Shown piece by piece: positions 23,205-33,148 of a stretch of DNA of 46,221 bases. Both the position numbers and the translations under genes were made by a program. The stretch comes from Candidatus Calescibacterium sp. (GTDB lineage Bacteria > DRYD01), in assembly GCA_025057615.1 (NCBI GenBank), contig JANXBF010000007.1, positions 1-46,221 on the forward strand, in the 5' to 3' direction. Each line of letters begins with the position of its first letter. Positions within the stretch are counted from its first letter, which is position 1. The notes under the pieces were generated by a model. The model did not search any database and was not told the origin of the DNA. It worked only from the letters and a program-made list of their open reading frames with translations.

Positions 23205-25610
23205 TTGAAGAAAATTATAATTGATATTCTCAGAAAAGAGATAGAGAATAATTTTAAAAATGACTCTGTATTTGGGGGTATATCTTTTTTTATAAGAAAG
23301 ATTATAAAAAATAACAGTAACTTTGATGATGTTTTGCTGAGCCTTCTTGATTATGATAATCTTAATACTGAAAATAGAAGTAAGGTCATTTATTCTGTTT
23401 TATCTTCTTTGGATAAACTGCCTGATTTAGATAGTTTAACTCTTCAGAAAGGTAATGTTGTTAATAATACTTTTGAAATTCATGATAATGATTTTGAAAA
23501 GTTGATAGATGATTTATCTTTTAATAATTTGCGATTAAGTTCTGATCTGTTGGGTAGTCCATTAGAAAAATTTATGACAGATTTGGGAATAAATAAGAAA
23601 ATTCTCGCTCAACTGAAGAAAGGTGGTATAAGGACTCTTGAGGATTTGATTTGGTTTTTCCCAAGAAGCTATAGTGATAGAACTAAATCTGTTTCCATCT
23701 TACAGGCTATCCAAAAAGAAAAGTCTTATATTATTGTTGATGTTATTTCTTCTTATCAGATAATAAATCCACCTGGAAAAAAATTTAAACTAATAAAATA
23801 TGCAGTGAAAGATGAGTTTGGTTACCCTGCTGAATTGGTATTTTTCAATCAGGATTTTGTGATTCATTACATAAAAGCGGGGAATAGACTTAAGGTGTTT
23901 GGAAGGGTTATAAAGAATAGGGTTTATCAGATTTTTCCTGAAGAATGGGAATTGAGCAACGGTAAAACTCTTGATTTTGACAGGATCGTTCCTCATTATT
24001 CTACTTCTATCAATCAAAAGAAAATTAGGGAGATAATTTACAAAGCTTTAAAGTTGGTTTATAAGGAAATAAATGATCCTTTATTTCCTTTTTTGCAGAG
24101 ATTTTCTAATGGTTTTAATTTGAGTTTTAGGGAGCTTTCAAAATCGATTGTTAATATTCATTTTCCTTCCAGTTTTGAAGAACTTGATTTTTGTAGAAAT
24201 AGGGTTGCTCTGGAGGAAATAGTTTATACCCAAATATTAATGAGTACCGTTTCTAAAAAAGTTGCTACTTCATATAGAGTTGATAAGGTTTTGGGTTTGA
24301 AACATTTTTCTGAATTATCTTTACCGTTTGAGCTTACCAATTCTCAGCGTAAAGTGATTGATGAAGTATTGAATGATTTATCAAGTGGTAGTGCTTGTAG
24401 GAGGTTGGTTCAGGGAGATGTTGGGGCCGGTAAAACAATAGTTGCTATTATTGCTTGTTATATTGTAGGTAAACAGGGTTATCAGAGTTGTGTGATGGCC
24501 CCAACTGAAATATTGGCAACTCAACATTATAATAGTTTCAAAAGAATGTTGCCAGATATGAAAATAGAACTTCTGACTTCAAAAATAAAGGGTAGAAAGA
24601 GGGAAGAAGTAATACAGAGGCTTAAAGATGGTGATATAGATATACTTGTGGGAACTCATGCTCTCATAGGTGAAAATGTCGAGTTTAAGAATTTGGCCCT
24701 TATTGTCGTTGATGAGCAACATAAATTTGGGGTCAATCAGAGGTTTAGACTTTATTCTAAATCTGAGTGTCCTCATTTGATTGTTATGAGTGCCACACCT
24801 ATACCAAGAACTCTTGCTTTGACTGTCTACAGTGATCTTGATATATCTGTAATAGATGAGTTGCCACCTGGTAGAAAAAAAGCTGTAACTGAGATATTTA
24901 ATTATAAGGATCTAAAGAAAGTTTATGGTTTTATAGAAGATCAGCTTAAAGAGGGTAGACAGGCTTATATAATTTGTCCATCCATATTTGAAAATCCCAA
25001 AATTGAACTAAAGAATGTTGAAAGAGTATATGAAGAAGCGAGTAACTATTTTAAAGGTTATAGAGTTGCCTGTTTACATGGAAAGATAAATAATAAGGAA
25101 AAGGACAGGATTATGGAGGATTTCAGAAAAGGTGTTTTCTCTATTCTTGTTTCTACCACTGTGGTTGAGGTTGGGATTGATGTTCCGAATGCCAATGTGG
25201 TTGTTATAATGGATTCTGATAGGTTTGGGTTATCACAACTACACCAACTGAGGGGTAGAGTAAAAAGGAGTTCTCATCAACCTTACTGTTTTCTTATTAC
25301 TTCCAAAAGCCTTTCTTATGCTGATTTCAATAAATCTGTCAAAAGGCTGAGTATATTGAAGTATTATGATGACGGGTTTAAAATAGCCGAAAAAGATTTG
25401 GAATTGAGGGGACCTGGTGAGGTTATAGGATATAAACAACATGGGTTTACAGAATTTAAAGTTCTTAATCCTATGAAAGATGTTGAATTAATAAGGTTTT
25501 CCAATTTTTTAGCAAAATCTATCGCTAAATTTGCCGATAGATTGGAATTTGTTAAATTAAAAATTGGAGAATTATCTTCAAAAATAAAAAACTTATCTGA
25601 TACGATATAG
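23205..25610 (+). CDS. recG: ATP-dependent DNA helicase RecG
   Basis: RecG remodels stalled forks and Holliday junctions. The 801-residue product has an N-terminal helical extension (~1-115), as in some thermophile RecGs, then the wedge/OB domain (~120-330) starting near LGINKKILAQLKKGGIRTLE. The helicase has RRLVQGDVGAGKTIVAI (~400-416), IVVDEQHKFGVNQRFR (~500-515), VMSATPIPRTLA and HQLRGRVKRSSHQPYCFLI. It ends in the TRG-type region FKIAEKDLELRGPGEVIGYK. The only start compatible with the N-terminal extension is TTG 23205, because the first in-frame ATG lies ~120 codons inside. No ribosome-binding site is visible. Confidence 0.96.
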   Translation: MKKIIIDILRKEIENNFKNDSVFGGISFFIRKIIKNNSNFDDVLLSLLDYDNLNTENRSKVIYSVLSSLDKLPDLDSLTLQKGNVVNNTFEIHDNDFEKLIDDLSFNNLRLSSDLLGSPLEKFMTDLGINKKILAQLKKGGIRTLEDLIWFFPRSYSDRTKSVSILQAIQKEKSYIIVDVISSYQIINPPGKKFKLIKYAVKDEFGYPAELVFFNQDFVIHYIKAGNRLKVFGRVIKNRVYQIFPEEWELSNGKTLDFDRIVPHYSTSINQKKIREIIYKALKLVYKEINDPLFPFLQRFSNGFNLSFRELSKSIVNIHFPSSFEELDFCRNRVALEEIVYTQILMSTVSKKVATSYRVDKVLGLKHFSELSLPFELTNSQRKVIDEVLNDLSSGSACRRLVQGDVGAGKTIVAIIACYIVGKQGYQSCVMAPTEILATQHYNSFKRMLPDMKIELLTSKIKGRKREEVIQRLKDGDIDILVGTHALIGENVEFKNLALIVVDEQHKFGVNQRFRLYSKSECPHLIVMSATPIPRTLALTVYSDLDISVIDELPPGRKKAVTEIFNYKDLKKVYGFIEDQLKEGRQAYIICPSIFENPKIELKNVERVYEEASNYFKGYRVACLHGKINNKEKDRIMEDFRKGVFSILVSTTVVEVGIDVPNANVVVIMDSDRFGLSQLHQLRGRVKRSSHQPYCFLITSKSLSYADFNKSVKRLSILKYYDDGFKIAEKDLELRGPGEVIGYKQHGFTEFKVLNPMKDVELIRFSNFLAKSIAKFADRLEFVKLKIGELSSKIKNLSDTI

Positions 25611-25621
25611 GAGGTGTAATT

Positions 25622-26668
25622 ATGATAACCAGAGACAAAGTTTTGATGGCTCTACGGGGGGTCAAAGAACCTAAGTTTCAAAAGGATTTTACACAGATGA
25701 ATTTGGTGGAAGTCACAGTGGATAACAGTAATGTGAGGATTAAATTGTATTTGAGGGAGGATGTGTTTGAAGAGCGTATTGAAATAGAGAATAAAGTTAA
25801 AAATAAGCTCCAATTGGCTTTTGGTGATCAACTCAGTAGTATTCAGGTCGAATTTGTCAAAGTTAATGATTATTCAGAGATAAGAAGAAAAATAAAATTA
25901 GATGTATTAAATGAGAGTAAAGTTAATTTAGGTAGAGTTATAGCTGTTACGAGTGGTAAGGGAGGGGTTGGTAAGTCCACCGTTTCTATTAATTTGGCAG
26001 TGTCGTTTAAAGAATTGGGTTTCAGGGTTGGGCTTCTTGATGCTGACGTTTATGGGCCTTCTGTTCCCACTGCTTTTGGTTTGGAAGGACATATTCTTGA
26101 GATTAGGGATGAAAAGATTGTGCCGATAGAAAAGATGGGGTTGAGGATGGTTTCAATTGGGTTTATGATTCCGGAAGTTGATACTCCTCTAATTTGGAGG
26201 GGTCCAATGCTTCATAAGGCCATAAATGAGATGGTTAACCAGGTTAATTGGGGTGATTTGGATTATTTAATTGTTGATTTGCCCCCGGGAACTGGAGATG
26301 CTATGTTAAGTTTGAATAATTCTGTGAAGATTGATGGAGCTATTGTTGTTAGCACTTCTCAAAAAGTTGCTGCTGCTGACGTTATGAAAAATATTAATAT
26401 GTTGAGAACTTTGTCTATCCCTATTATTGGAATAATACAAAATATGTCATATGTTGAATGTTCTTGTGGTCAGAGGATATATTTATGGGGTAAGAATGGT
26501 GTATTGGACTTGGCAAGTAGATATAACATAGAGTTTTTAGGAGAGATACCATTTATCCCAAGTATAGTCGATAGTATGGAGCATGGTAATTTTCTTATGT
26601 TGTCTAAAGAGGCAAAATCAGTTTTTGAAGAAATATCAAAGAAAATTATAAATAAATTGAATCAATGA
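25622..26668 (+). CDS. mrp: Mrp/ApbC-family iron-sulfur cluster carrier ATPase
   Basis: The 348-residue protein has an N-terminal MIP18/DUF59-type domain (~1-85) and a P-loop ATPase with VTSGKGGVGKSTVSINLA (Walker A ~112-120), LLDADVYGPSVPTAFGL and LIVDLPPGTGDAML. Mrp proteins bind and transfer [4Fe-4S] clusters. The usual CxxC near the C-terminus is replaced by Cys280-Ser-Cys282 (NMSYVECSCGQRIYLWG), a C-x-C spacing. AGGAGGTG 4-5 bases before the ATG overlaps the recG stop, so translation follows recG closely. Confidence 0.94.
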   Translation: MITRDKVLMALRGVKEPKFQKDFTQMNLVEVTVDNSNVRIKLYLREDVFEERIEIENKVKNKLQLAFGDQLSSIQVEFVKVNDYSEIRRKIKLDVLNESKVNLGRVIAVTSGKGGVGKSTVSINLAVSFKELGFRVGLLDADVYGPSVPTAFGLEGHILEIRDEKIVPIEKMGLRMVSIGFMIPEVDTPLIWRGPMLHKAINEMVNQVNWGDLDYLIVDLPPGTGDAMLSLNNSVKIDGAIVVSTSQKVAAADVMKNINMLRTLSIPIIGIIQNMSYVECSCGQRIYLWGKNGVLDLASRYNIEFLGEIPFIPSIVDSMEHGNFLMLSKEAKSVFEEISKKIINKLNQ

Positions 26669-26690
26669 ATTAATTGTGGGGTGTTGTTTT

Positions 26691-29600
26691 ATGTTAAAAA
26701 ATATTGTTATTTTTATTTTGATGTTATATTGTTTTGCTTTTGGTTTTGAATATCAAATTACTGGTCCTAAAAATGTTTCCTCGCTTGAAAACGTTAAGTA
26801 TAGAGTGATAGTTTTTAATAACAAAAAGAACGAGTTAGTTCCTGTCAGAGTTCTATATAAAGGAAGGATTTTAATGGAAAAAAAGGTGAAAGATAATGCT
26901 ATTTTTAATCTAAATCTGTCTTCATTGGATTTGAAAGAGAATAGCCAAGTAGATATTGATTTTTGCATCAATAATGAGATAAATACTGTTAGTTTACAAT
27001 ATGTTCCAGATTTTAAAGCTATTATTTTCACGGATAAGCCTTTATACCAACCTGGGCAAACTGTTTACATAAAAGGCATAGTCTTCAAGAATGGTAAACC
27101 TATTAATTCAAAGGTAGAAATTCTTATTAATGATCCAAAATCTAACAAAATATTCTATAAGAGTTTTGTACCAAAAAATGGTCTGTTCTTTGAAAAGTTT
27201 GTAATTTCTGATTTAGTTGTAAATGGAATATATACTGTTATTATCCGGAGTAACGGTAAAGATTTGGCTGTCAACAGATTTGAGGTTAAGAAGTATACTC
27301 TACCTAAGTTTAAAATAGATCTGTCTTATGTTGACAACCCTGATATATTTGAAGTTGGAAAGAGATACAGGGTTAAGATTGATTGTTCATACTTCTTTGG
27401 TAGGAAGGTAGCTAATTCTTCTGTAGTTGTTAATATTTTTTCTTTTGATGTTGGATTTGAGAAGATTTATTCTGTTGAAGGTAGGACTGATAATAATGGT
27501 GTGTTTTATTTTGATTTAAAGATTCCGTCTTATTTAGTTGGTATTGACAAGAATAAGGCAATTTTAAGGATAGATGTTGAAGTTGAGGATTCTGCAGGCC
27601 AGGTTGAACAGAAAACTCAAACGATAGAGGTTTTTTCTACTCCAATTGTTGCGCACCTTATACCTTCTAATAATCCAGTAAAGGATATGGAAAACAAGTT
27701 TTATCTTATTGTTTCATATGCTAACTCTAAGGAAGGGAATTTCAAAGTTAATTTTTTAAAGCCATTTAAAAAAGAGTTCAGTACTAATGGATTTCTTGAA
27801 TTCACTTATAGACCAACTTTGGATTACGAAGAATTTGTTTTTGATGTTTCTGATGATAAAGGTAATAAAAATAGATTTACTCAGAGTGTCTACAGTGCTA
27901 TGGATAAATCTGTTTTAATTTTTAGGGATAGGTCTATCTATCAAGTTGGTGAAAATATGAGATTCAAATTGTATTCCAATATGTCTACTCATGTTTATCT
28001 TGATTTCTTTGTAAAGTCTGAGAATTCTTACAGAACTGTCTATACTGATAGTGTGTATCTTGAAGCTTTTAAAGTTAGAGAGTATCAAACCAGTGTTAAT
28101 CCTGACTTTAGAGGGGAATTGGTTGTTAGAGCTTATTTTATAAGGCCTGATGGAACAATAGGTGAAAACTTTAAGTCCTTTATTGTGCAAGATCCGCAAG
28201 AATTGAAGATTTATGTTAAGAAAAATAAAGATATTTATAAAGTTAGGGACAGTTTGATATTGGATATTTATACTGATGAGAAATCAGATATTTTTGTTGA
28301 TATTGTAGATGAGGCTCTGCTCTATTTGGCTAAATCTGATCCTGAGCTTTTAAAATTATATTTACAGTTGGAAAAAGAGCTTCTTGAACCTAAGTATGAA
28401 ATTCATTCCATTAAGGATGTGTTAATATATAGAAAAGAAGGTATTTTAAATGCTATTCTTGACAAAAAAAATTTGAAGGAAAATTTGTCTTATGGTCATT
28501 ATAATTTTCCTGAACAGGATTATCAAGGTGATCTTAATGTATATTTTATAAACTTTAATAGTGTCCGGAAAAAGATTGAGATGACTATCAAGAAAATGGA
28601 AGTATTATATACCAAATGTTATAATTACTATTATGCAAATAAGAAGTTTCCTAAGGATTTTAAAGAGCTTGGTTTGAAGAAAAAGGATTATGTGGATGAA
28701 TGGGGAACAACCCTAAGATTGCTTAAGAAGAATAATTATTTAGAAATCATTTCTGCAGGACTTGATGGAAAATTTGGTACTGAGGATGATATAAATTATC
28801 CAAATTATGCCATGAGGGATACTTTTTTCCAGACGAGGGAGTTTGGGATTAATGTTCTTAAGAAGGTTGAGGTTGCTTCTGTTCCTAAAGCTAATGTTGA
28901 ATCTGATAAATCTGGTTTTGTGGTTAGAGAGTATTTTCCTGAGACTTTCTACTCATCTTTGATTTCTGTTGATAAATCTCAAAAATTATCTCTAAAATTG
29001 CCGGATAGTATAACCAATTGGAAAGCTCAATTTTTTGGCGTATCTAAATCTGGCAAAATAGGTTCTAAAACTGTTGATATTACGGTTTTTCAAGAGTTTT
29101 TTATTGATATAGATAATCCTCTATTTTTGACCAATGGTGATGAAGTTTCTATTCCAATTGTTGTGTATAATTATACGTCTAAGAAAATGGATGTCAATGT
29201 TGAACTACAACAAGATAGATGGTTTGAATTACTTGATAAGAATAATAAAAAAATCTCTGTTGAACCTCAATCAAATACGAGTGTTTATTTTAAGATAAGG
29301 GCCAAGAAAATAGGGATGAATAATTTAACCGTTTTTGCTCATAATGGTAAGTTTAGGGATGCTATAAAAAAGCAGATAGAAGTTATACCCAACGGTTTTG
29401 CTGTTTTTAATAATAAGACCGCTTATGTTAACAATGCTTATAGTAATACTTTTGTTATACCATATGAATCTGTTGATGATTCTTCTAAGGTTTACCTTTA
29501 TGTTTATCCCAATTTTTCTTCTCAGCTTTTAAGTGGGCTTGATAAATTACTTGGTATGCCATATGGTTGTTTTGAGCAAACTTCTGCTGTAAACTATCCA

Positions 29601-31019
29601 AATATTTTGATAATGAAATATATGAGAAATAGGGGATTATCTAATCCTGCTATTGAAATGAAATCAGAATATTATTTGAACATTGGTTATCAAAGGTTGA
29701 TAACTTTCGAGGTTGAGGGAGGGGGATTTTCCTGGTTTGGTGATAAGCCTGCAAATAAGGTCCTCTCTGCTTTTGGGTTAATGGAGTTCAAAGATATGAA
29801 AAGTGTTTTCTTTGTGGATGACAATATTATAGAAAGGACAAAGAAATTTTTGATAAGCCAGCAGAATTCAGACGGCTCTTGGGATCCAGATAAAGAATAT
29901 CTGCACTCAGAATCATGGGGTGGTATACAAAAACAGAAAATTAATGTTACTTCTTATATTCTTATGGCTTTGCTTGATAATGATGATAAAGTTTATCAAC
30001 AATATAATAAAGAACTAAAAAAATCAGTTAATTTTGTCTATAATTATCTTAGGAATGATATAAAGAATATTGATAATTATACTCTAGGGTTGATGTTGAA
30101 CATTTTTGCAGATCTTCAGAATAAGGAAAAAATGGCCAGTGTTGCAATAGATTTGATAATCACGGAGCTGGAAATCAGAGCTATTAAAAGTGATGACACC
30201 ATATATTGGAAAGGAATGCCAAAAACTCTGTTTTATGGAGAGGGTGTTTCTTCTGATATAGAAACCACATCAGTAATAGGGTTAGGCCTTATAAAGTTGA
30301 AAAGATTTGATTTGGCAATTAAAGCTGTTAAATATCTTATTAATTCTAAGGACGAGAGAGGTATGTGGTACTCTACTCAGCCTACTATTTTAGCTCTGAA
30401 GGCTATTACTTATTTTGATTTATCTTCTTCTTTGGTTGGTAAACCCAATCAGGTAAAGATATTTGTTAATGATAAAAGTATTAATCTGAATTTTTCAAAG
30501 GATGAAGTGGCTTATAAAATAATTGATATAACATCGTTCGTTGTTAAAGGTGAAAATAGATTGAAGATAGAGTCTCAGAATCCTATACTTTTAGATTTGA
30601 ACTATAATTTTTATATGCCTTTTAGTATGTATAAACCTATCAAGAATTTGATTGATATCGATATTAGCTATGATAAGACGGAATTGCAATTGGCAGATAA
30701 GGTTAAGGTTTCAGTTGAGTTGAATAATTTAAGTAACAAAATTTTGGAAATGGTTGTTGTAGATTTGGGTATTCCACCAGGATTCACAGTTGATATATCC
30801 ATGCTTTACTCTAATCCCAAGGTTAAGAATGTTGAAACAACGAATAGGCAAATAATAATTTATTTTGATAAAATTAATCCTAATGAGAGTGTATTTTTGC
30901 ACTATCAATTGATCTCAAAATATCCTCTTCGTGTTAAAATTCCTTTTTCCAGAGTTTATGAGTATTATACTCCATCCAATTTTATTATGAAGGAAGGTAA
31001 TGTTATTGATGTTAAGTAA
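26691..31019 (+). CDS. Thioester alpha-2-macroglobulin with a pseudopilin-like insertion
   Basis: This ~1442-residue secreted protease trap is numbered from ATG 26691; an in-frame GTG at 26676 would add five residues. It opens with a signal peptide (MLKNIVIFILMLYCFAFG). Next come macroglobulin domains including MG2 (FTDKPLYQPGQTVYIKGIVF, ~113-205) and a bait-region-type domain ending IVDEALLYLA (~538-547). The A2M domain follows (YFPETFYSSLISVDKS, from ~748; LPDSITNWKA), then the thioester domain (MPYGCFEQTS, Cys960 and Gln963; SQQNSDGSWDP ~1055) and a receptor-type C-terminal domain (~1310-1442). The thioester looks intact. Residues ~631-704 resemble the GspG pseudopilin globular part (DEWGTT at 669-674, SAGLDGKFGTEDDINYP from 688) and sit where C3 has its anaphylatoxin domain. 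No pbpC neighbour is seen; a pseudopilin gene follows. Confidence 0.93.
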   Translation: MLKNIVIFILMLYCFAFGFEYQITGPKNVSSLENVKYRVIVFNNKKNELVPVRVLYKGRILMEKKVKDNAIFNLNLSSLDLKENSQVDIDFCINNEINTVSLQYVPDFKAIIFTDKPLYQPGQTVYIKGIVFKNGKPINSKVEILINDPKSNKIFYKSFVPKNGLFFEKFVISDLVVNGIYTVIIRSNGKDLAVNRFEVKKYTLPKFKIDLSYVDNPDIFEVGKRYRVKIDCSYFFGRKVANSSVVVNIFSFDVGFEKIYSVEGRTDNNGVFYFDLKIPSYLVGIDKNKAILRIDVEVEDSAGQVEQKTQTIEVFSTPIVAHLIPSNNPVKDMENKFYLIVSYANSKEGNFKVNFLKPFKKEFSTNGFLEFTYRPTLDYEEFVFDVSDDKGNKNRFTQSVYSAMDKSVLIFRDRSIYQVGENMRFKLYSNMSTHVYLDFFVKSENSYRTVYTDSVYLEAFKVREYQTSVNPDFRGELVVRAYFIRPDGTIGENFKSFIVQDPQELKIYVKKNKDIYKVRDSLILDIYTDEKSDIFVDIVDEALLYLAKSDPELLKLYLQLEKELLEPKYEIHSIKDVLIYRKEGILNAILDKKNLKENLSYGHYNFPEQDYQGDLNVYFINFNSVRKKIEMTIKKMEVLYTKCYNYYYANKKFPKDFKELGLKKKDYVDEWGTTLRLLKKNNYLEIISAGLDGKFGTEDDINYPNYAMRDTFFQTREFGINVLKKVEVASVPKANVESDKSGFVVREYFPETFYSSLISVDKSQKLSLKLPDSITNWKAQFFGVSKSGKIGSKTVDITVFQEFFIDIDNPLFLTNGDEVSIPIVVYNYTSKKMDVNVELQQDRWFELLDKNNKKISVEPQSNTSVYFKIRAKKIGMNNLTVFAHNGKFRDAIKKQIEVIPNGFAVFNNKTAYVNNAYSNTFVIPYESVDDSSKVYLYVYPNFSSQLLSGLDKLLGMPYGCFEQTSAVNYPNILIMKYMRNRGLSNPAIEMKSEYYLNIGYQRLITFEVEGGGFSWFGDKPANKVLSAFGLMEFKDMKSVFFVDDNIIERTKKFLISQQNSDGSWDPDKEYLHSESWGGIQKQKINVTSYILMALLDNDDKVYQQYNKELKKSVNFVYNYLRNDIKNIDNYTLGLMLNIFADLQNKEKMASVAIDLIITELEIRAIKSDDTIYWKGMPKTLFYGEGVSSDIETTSVIGLGLIKLKRFDLAIKAVKYLINSKDERGMWYSTQPTILALKAITYFDLSSSLVGKPNQVKIFVNDKSINLNFSKDEVAYKIIDITSFVVKGENRLKIESQNPILLDLNYNFYMPFSMYKPIKNLIDIDISYDKTELQLADKVKVSVELNNLSNKILEMVVVDLGIPPGFTVDISMLYSNPKVKNVETTNRQIIIYFDKINPNESVFLHYQLISKYPLRVKIPFSRVYEYYTPSNFIMKEGNVIDVK

Positions 31020-31087
31020 TAAAATATAATTTATAAAAATTGAGGATTTTTTATGTATTTTGTGGAATTATAATAAGTGGTGATATT

Positions 31088-31741
31088 ATGAGAAAAAATA
31101 CTGCTTTTTCTTTGTTAGAGGTAATGGTTGTTATAGCTATCATTGGCATTATTAGTGGAGTTGCAATTGTTAATATGAGAAACAAGGAAAGGGTTATATT
31201 GAGGACGGGTGCTGAAGGAGTTTTCAAGTTTTTAAAAGCTGTTCAATCTAATGCCACGAAAGTTTCTCCTGTTATATTGAATACTCCCAATCCTGCTCCT
31301 CCTAACTCCCCACTTTTGTTGCAGGGTATCTTCAATAATCCACAGCCAGCAAATGGAATTTTCGAGATCAGAGCTTTTAGATTATCTATTTTTGATTTTA
31401 ATAATCCTAATAACCCTGCTGTTCAAAGAGTTAATAACATGAACTTGGTTGAGGGGGTAGACAGGAAAACAGTAATTACCTTTGTTAGCAATAATGTTAA
31501 TGGAAATTTGAGTGTTTTCCCTAATGGTCAAGTTCCTAATTTTCCAATTTCTATGATTGCAGGTATACTTTTGAATAATAATAACAGGGTATTCATAGGT
31601 TTTAGAACGGATGGTAGGGTTGTTCTACCTGGTGGTGCCAATATGAACATACGTATTAGCAGGCAAGGGTTGAGGAGAAGACATGTGATAGTCTTACCGA
31701 ATGAAAGTATAAGGTTTGAGCTTTATTCCGAACAGAATTAG
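31088..31741 (+). CDS. Type II secretion/type IV pilin-like pseudopilin (GspH/FimT type)
   Basis: From ATG 31088 the protein has 217 residues and starts MRKNTAFSLLEVMVVIAIIG, a class III prepilin signal. The residue before the cleavage site is Ala rather than Gly, followed by Phe+1 and Glu+5 and one hydrophobic helix. The body (~35-217) has Pro/Asn-rich loops and a C-terminal half with FRTDGRVVLPGG resembling the GspH/FimT beta-domain. An earlier TTG in frame (31040) would add 16 residues before the signal and is unlikely. GTGGTGAT upstream can serve as ribosome-binding site. No prepilin peptidase, GspE/F or other pilin genes are nearby. It ends one base before der. Confidence 0.85.
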   Translation: MRKNTAFSLLEVMVVIAIIGIISGVAIVNMRNKERVILRTGAEGVFKFLKAVQSNATKVSPVILNTPNPAPPNSPLLLQGIFNNPQPANGIFEIRAFRLSIFDFNNPNNPAVQRVNNMNLVEGVDRKTVITFVSNNVNGNLSVFPNGQVPNFPISMIAGILLNNNNRVFIGFRTDGRVVLPGGANMNIRISRQGLRRRHVIVLPNESIRFELYSEQN

Positions 31742-31742
31742 T

Positions 31743-33134
31743 ATGCCTATAGTTGTATCTATTGTTGGTAGACCTAATGTTGGTAAATCAACTCTTTTTA
31801 ATACACTTGTAAATAAGGGTATTTCTGTTGTTTCTGATGTTGAGGGCACTACACGTGACATATTAATTAAGAGTGTCCAATATAATCAAGGAGAATTCAT
31901 TTTTATAGACACTGGTGGAATAATCAACTCTCAGGATGAAATAAATTCTAAAGTTAAGCAAAATGTTGAAGAAGTAATAAAGAATAGTGATGTTATATTG
32001 TTGGTTGTCGATAATATTGAAGGTTTAAATTATCTTGATCTGGATTTGGTTGAGCTGATTAGAAAAAGTGGTCTGAAAAACAGGACTATACTCGTTCTAA
32101 ATAAGTCCGAGTCTAGTAAAACCAGGGAAGAAGATTTTGAAAGTTTGGGTATAAAAAATACCCTCCAGATATCTTGTAAAACAGGAATGAATATCAAAGA
32201 GCTAATTTTCATGATAAGCAGTTTGGTTGATAAGGAGGGAACTGTTAATAGTAAATATAGGAGCTATAAGGAAGAAGGTAAGAAAATAGGTTTTGTTGGT
32301 CGTCCAAATGTTGGTAAATCCTCACTTATAAATGCTATTCTTAACGATGAAAGGGTTATTGTCAGCCAAATTTCAGGAACCACAAGGGATAGTATTGATA
32401 TACCCTTTTCTTTCCAAGAACATAAATTTGTTTTGATAGACACTCCTGGTTTAAGAAGGAAAACAAATGTTTCCTCTAAAGTTGAAGCTTATTCTATAAC
32501 AAGATCTTTGGGAACAATAAAGTATGCAGATATAGTTGTTATTGTTTTAGACATTTGGGAGGGGTTAACAAGACAAGATAAGAGAATAGTTTATCAGATA
32601 CATAAACACGAAAAGCCATGTGTAGTAGTTGCCAATAAGTTTGATCTGGTGATTGATCAATATAAAACTAAAAAGAATTTCAATAATCAGTTTATTGAGA
32701 ATTTGAAATATGAGTTATCTCAATTGATAAAGCAGCAATTGTACTTAATTCCTTATGCGCCTATTGTTTTTGTAAGTGCCAAAAAAAATTACCAGGTTGA
32801 TTCTGTTATGTATTCTGTGGTTGCTATAGACCAGCAGATTCGTAAAGATTTGTCTAGTTTTAATTTAAAGGAGTTGTTTGAAAGTATCGCTCTTTCTTTG
32901 CCTTCTATTGATAATAATGGTAAAAAAATTAGGCTTAAGATTAGAGATGTTAAGTACTACGAAGAAGATGTGCCTACTATAAAGGTGTATTCTAATTTAT
33001 CTGCTATACCGGATAATTTAAAAACATATTTTAAGAACACTGTATCTAAAGTTTTAGGTATTCCAAATGTTCCATTGAGGTTGCTTTTTACGGATAGAAG
33101 AGCTCCAAATGAAAAGTTAATAGGTAGAAAATAG
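31743..33134 (+). CDS. der: GTPase Der (EngA), ribosome assembly
   Basis: Der has two tandem GTPase domains and a KH-like end and is needed for 50S assembly. The 463-residue product shows SIVGRPNVGKSTLF (~6-19), DTGGI and NKSE in the first domain. The second domain has FVGRPNVGKSSLIN (~185-198), SGTTRDSIDIPF, DTPGLRRKT and NKFD. The C-terminal KH-like part ends in LFTDRRAPNEKLIGRK. ATG 31743 is one base after the pseudopilin stop and is preferred over an in-frame TTG nine codons earlier that lies within the pseudopilin gene. Confidence 0.97.
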   Translation: MPIVVSIVGRPNVGKSTLFNTLVNKGISVVSDVEGTTRDILIKSVQYNQGEFIFIDTGGIINSQDEINSKVKQNVEEVIKNSDVILLVVDNIEGLNYLDLDLVELIRKSGLKNRTILVLNKSESSKTREEDFESLGIKNTLQISCKTGMNIKELIFMISSLVDKEGTVNSKYRSYKEEGKKIGFVGRPNVGKSSLINAILNDERVIVSQISGTTRDSIDIPFSFQEHKFVLIDTPGLRRKTNVSSKVEAYSITRSLGTIKYADIVVIVLDIWEGLTRQDKRIVYQIHKHEKPCVVVANKFDLVIDQYKTKKNFNNQFIENLKYELSQLIKQQLYLIPYAPIVFVSAKKNYQVDSVMYSVVAIDQQIRKDLSSFNLKELFESIALSLPSIDNNGKKIRLKIRDVKYYEEDVPTIKVYSNLSAIPDNLKTYFKNTVSKVLGIPNVPLRLLFTDRRAPNEKLIGRK

Positions 33135-33148
33135 GTATTTTTTTGAAA

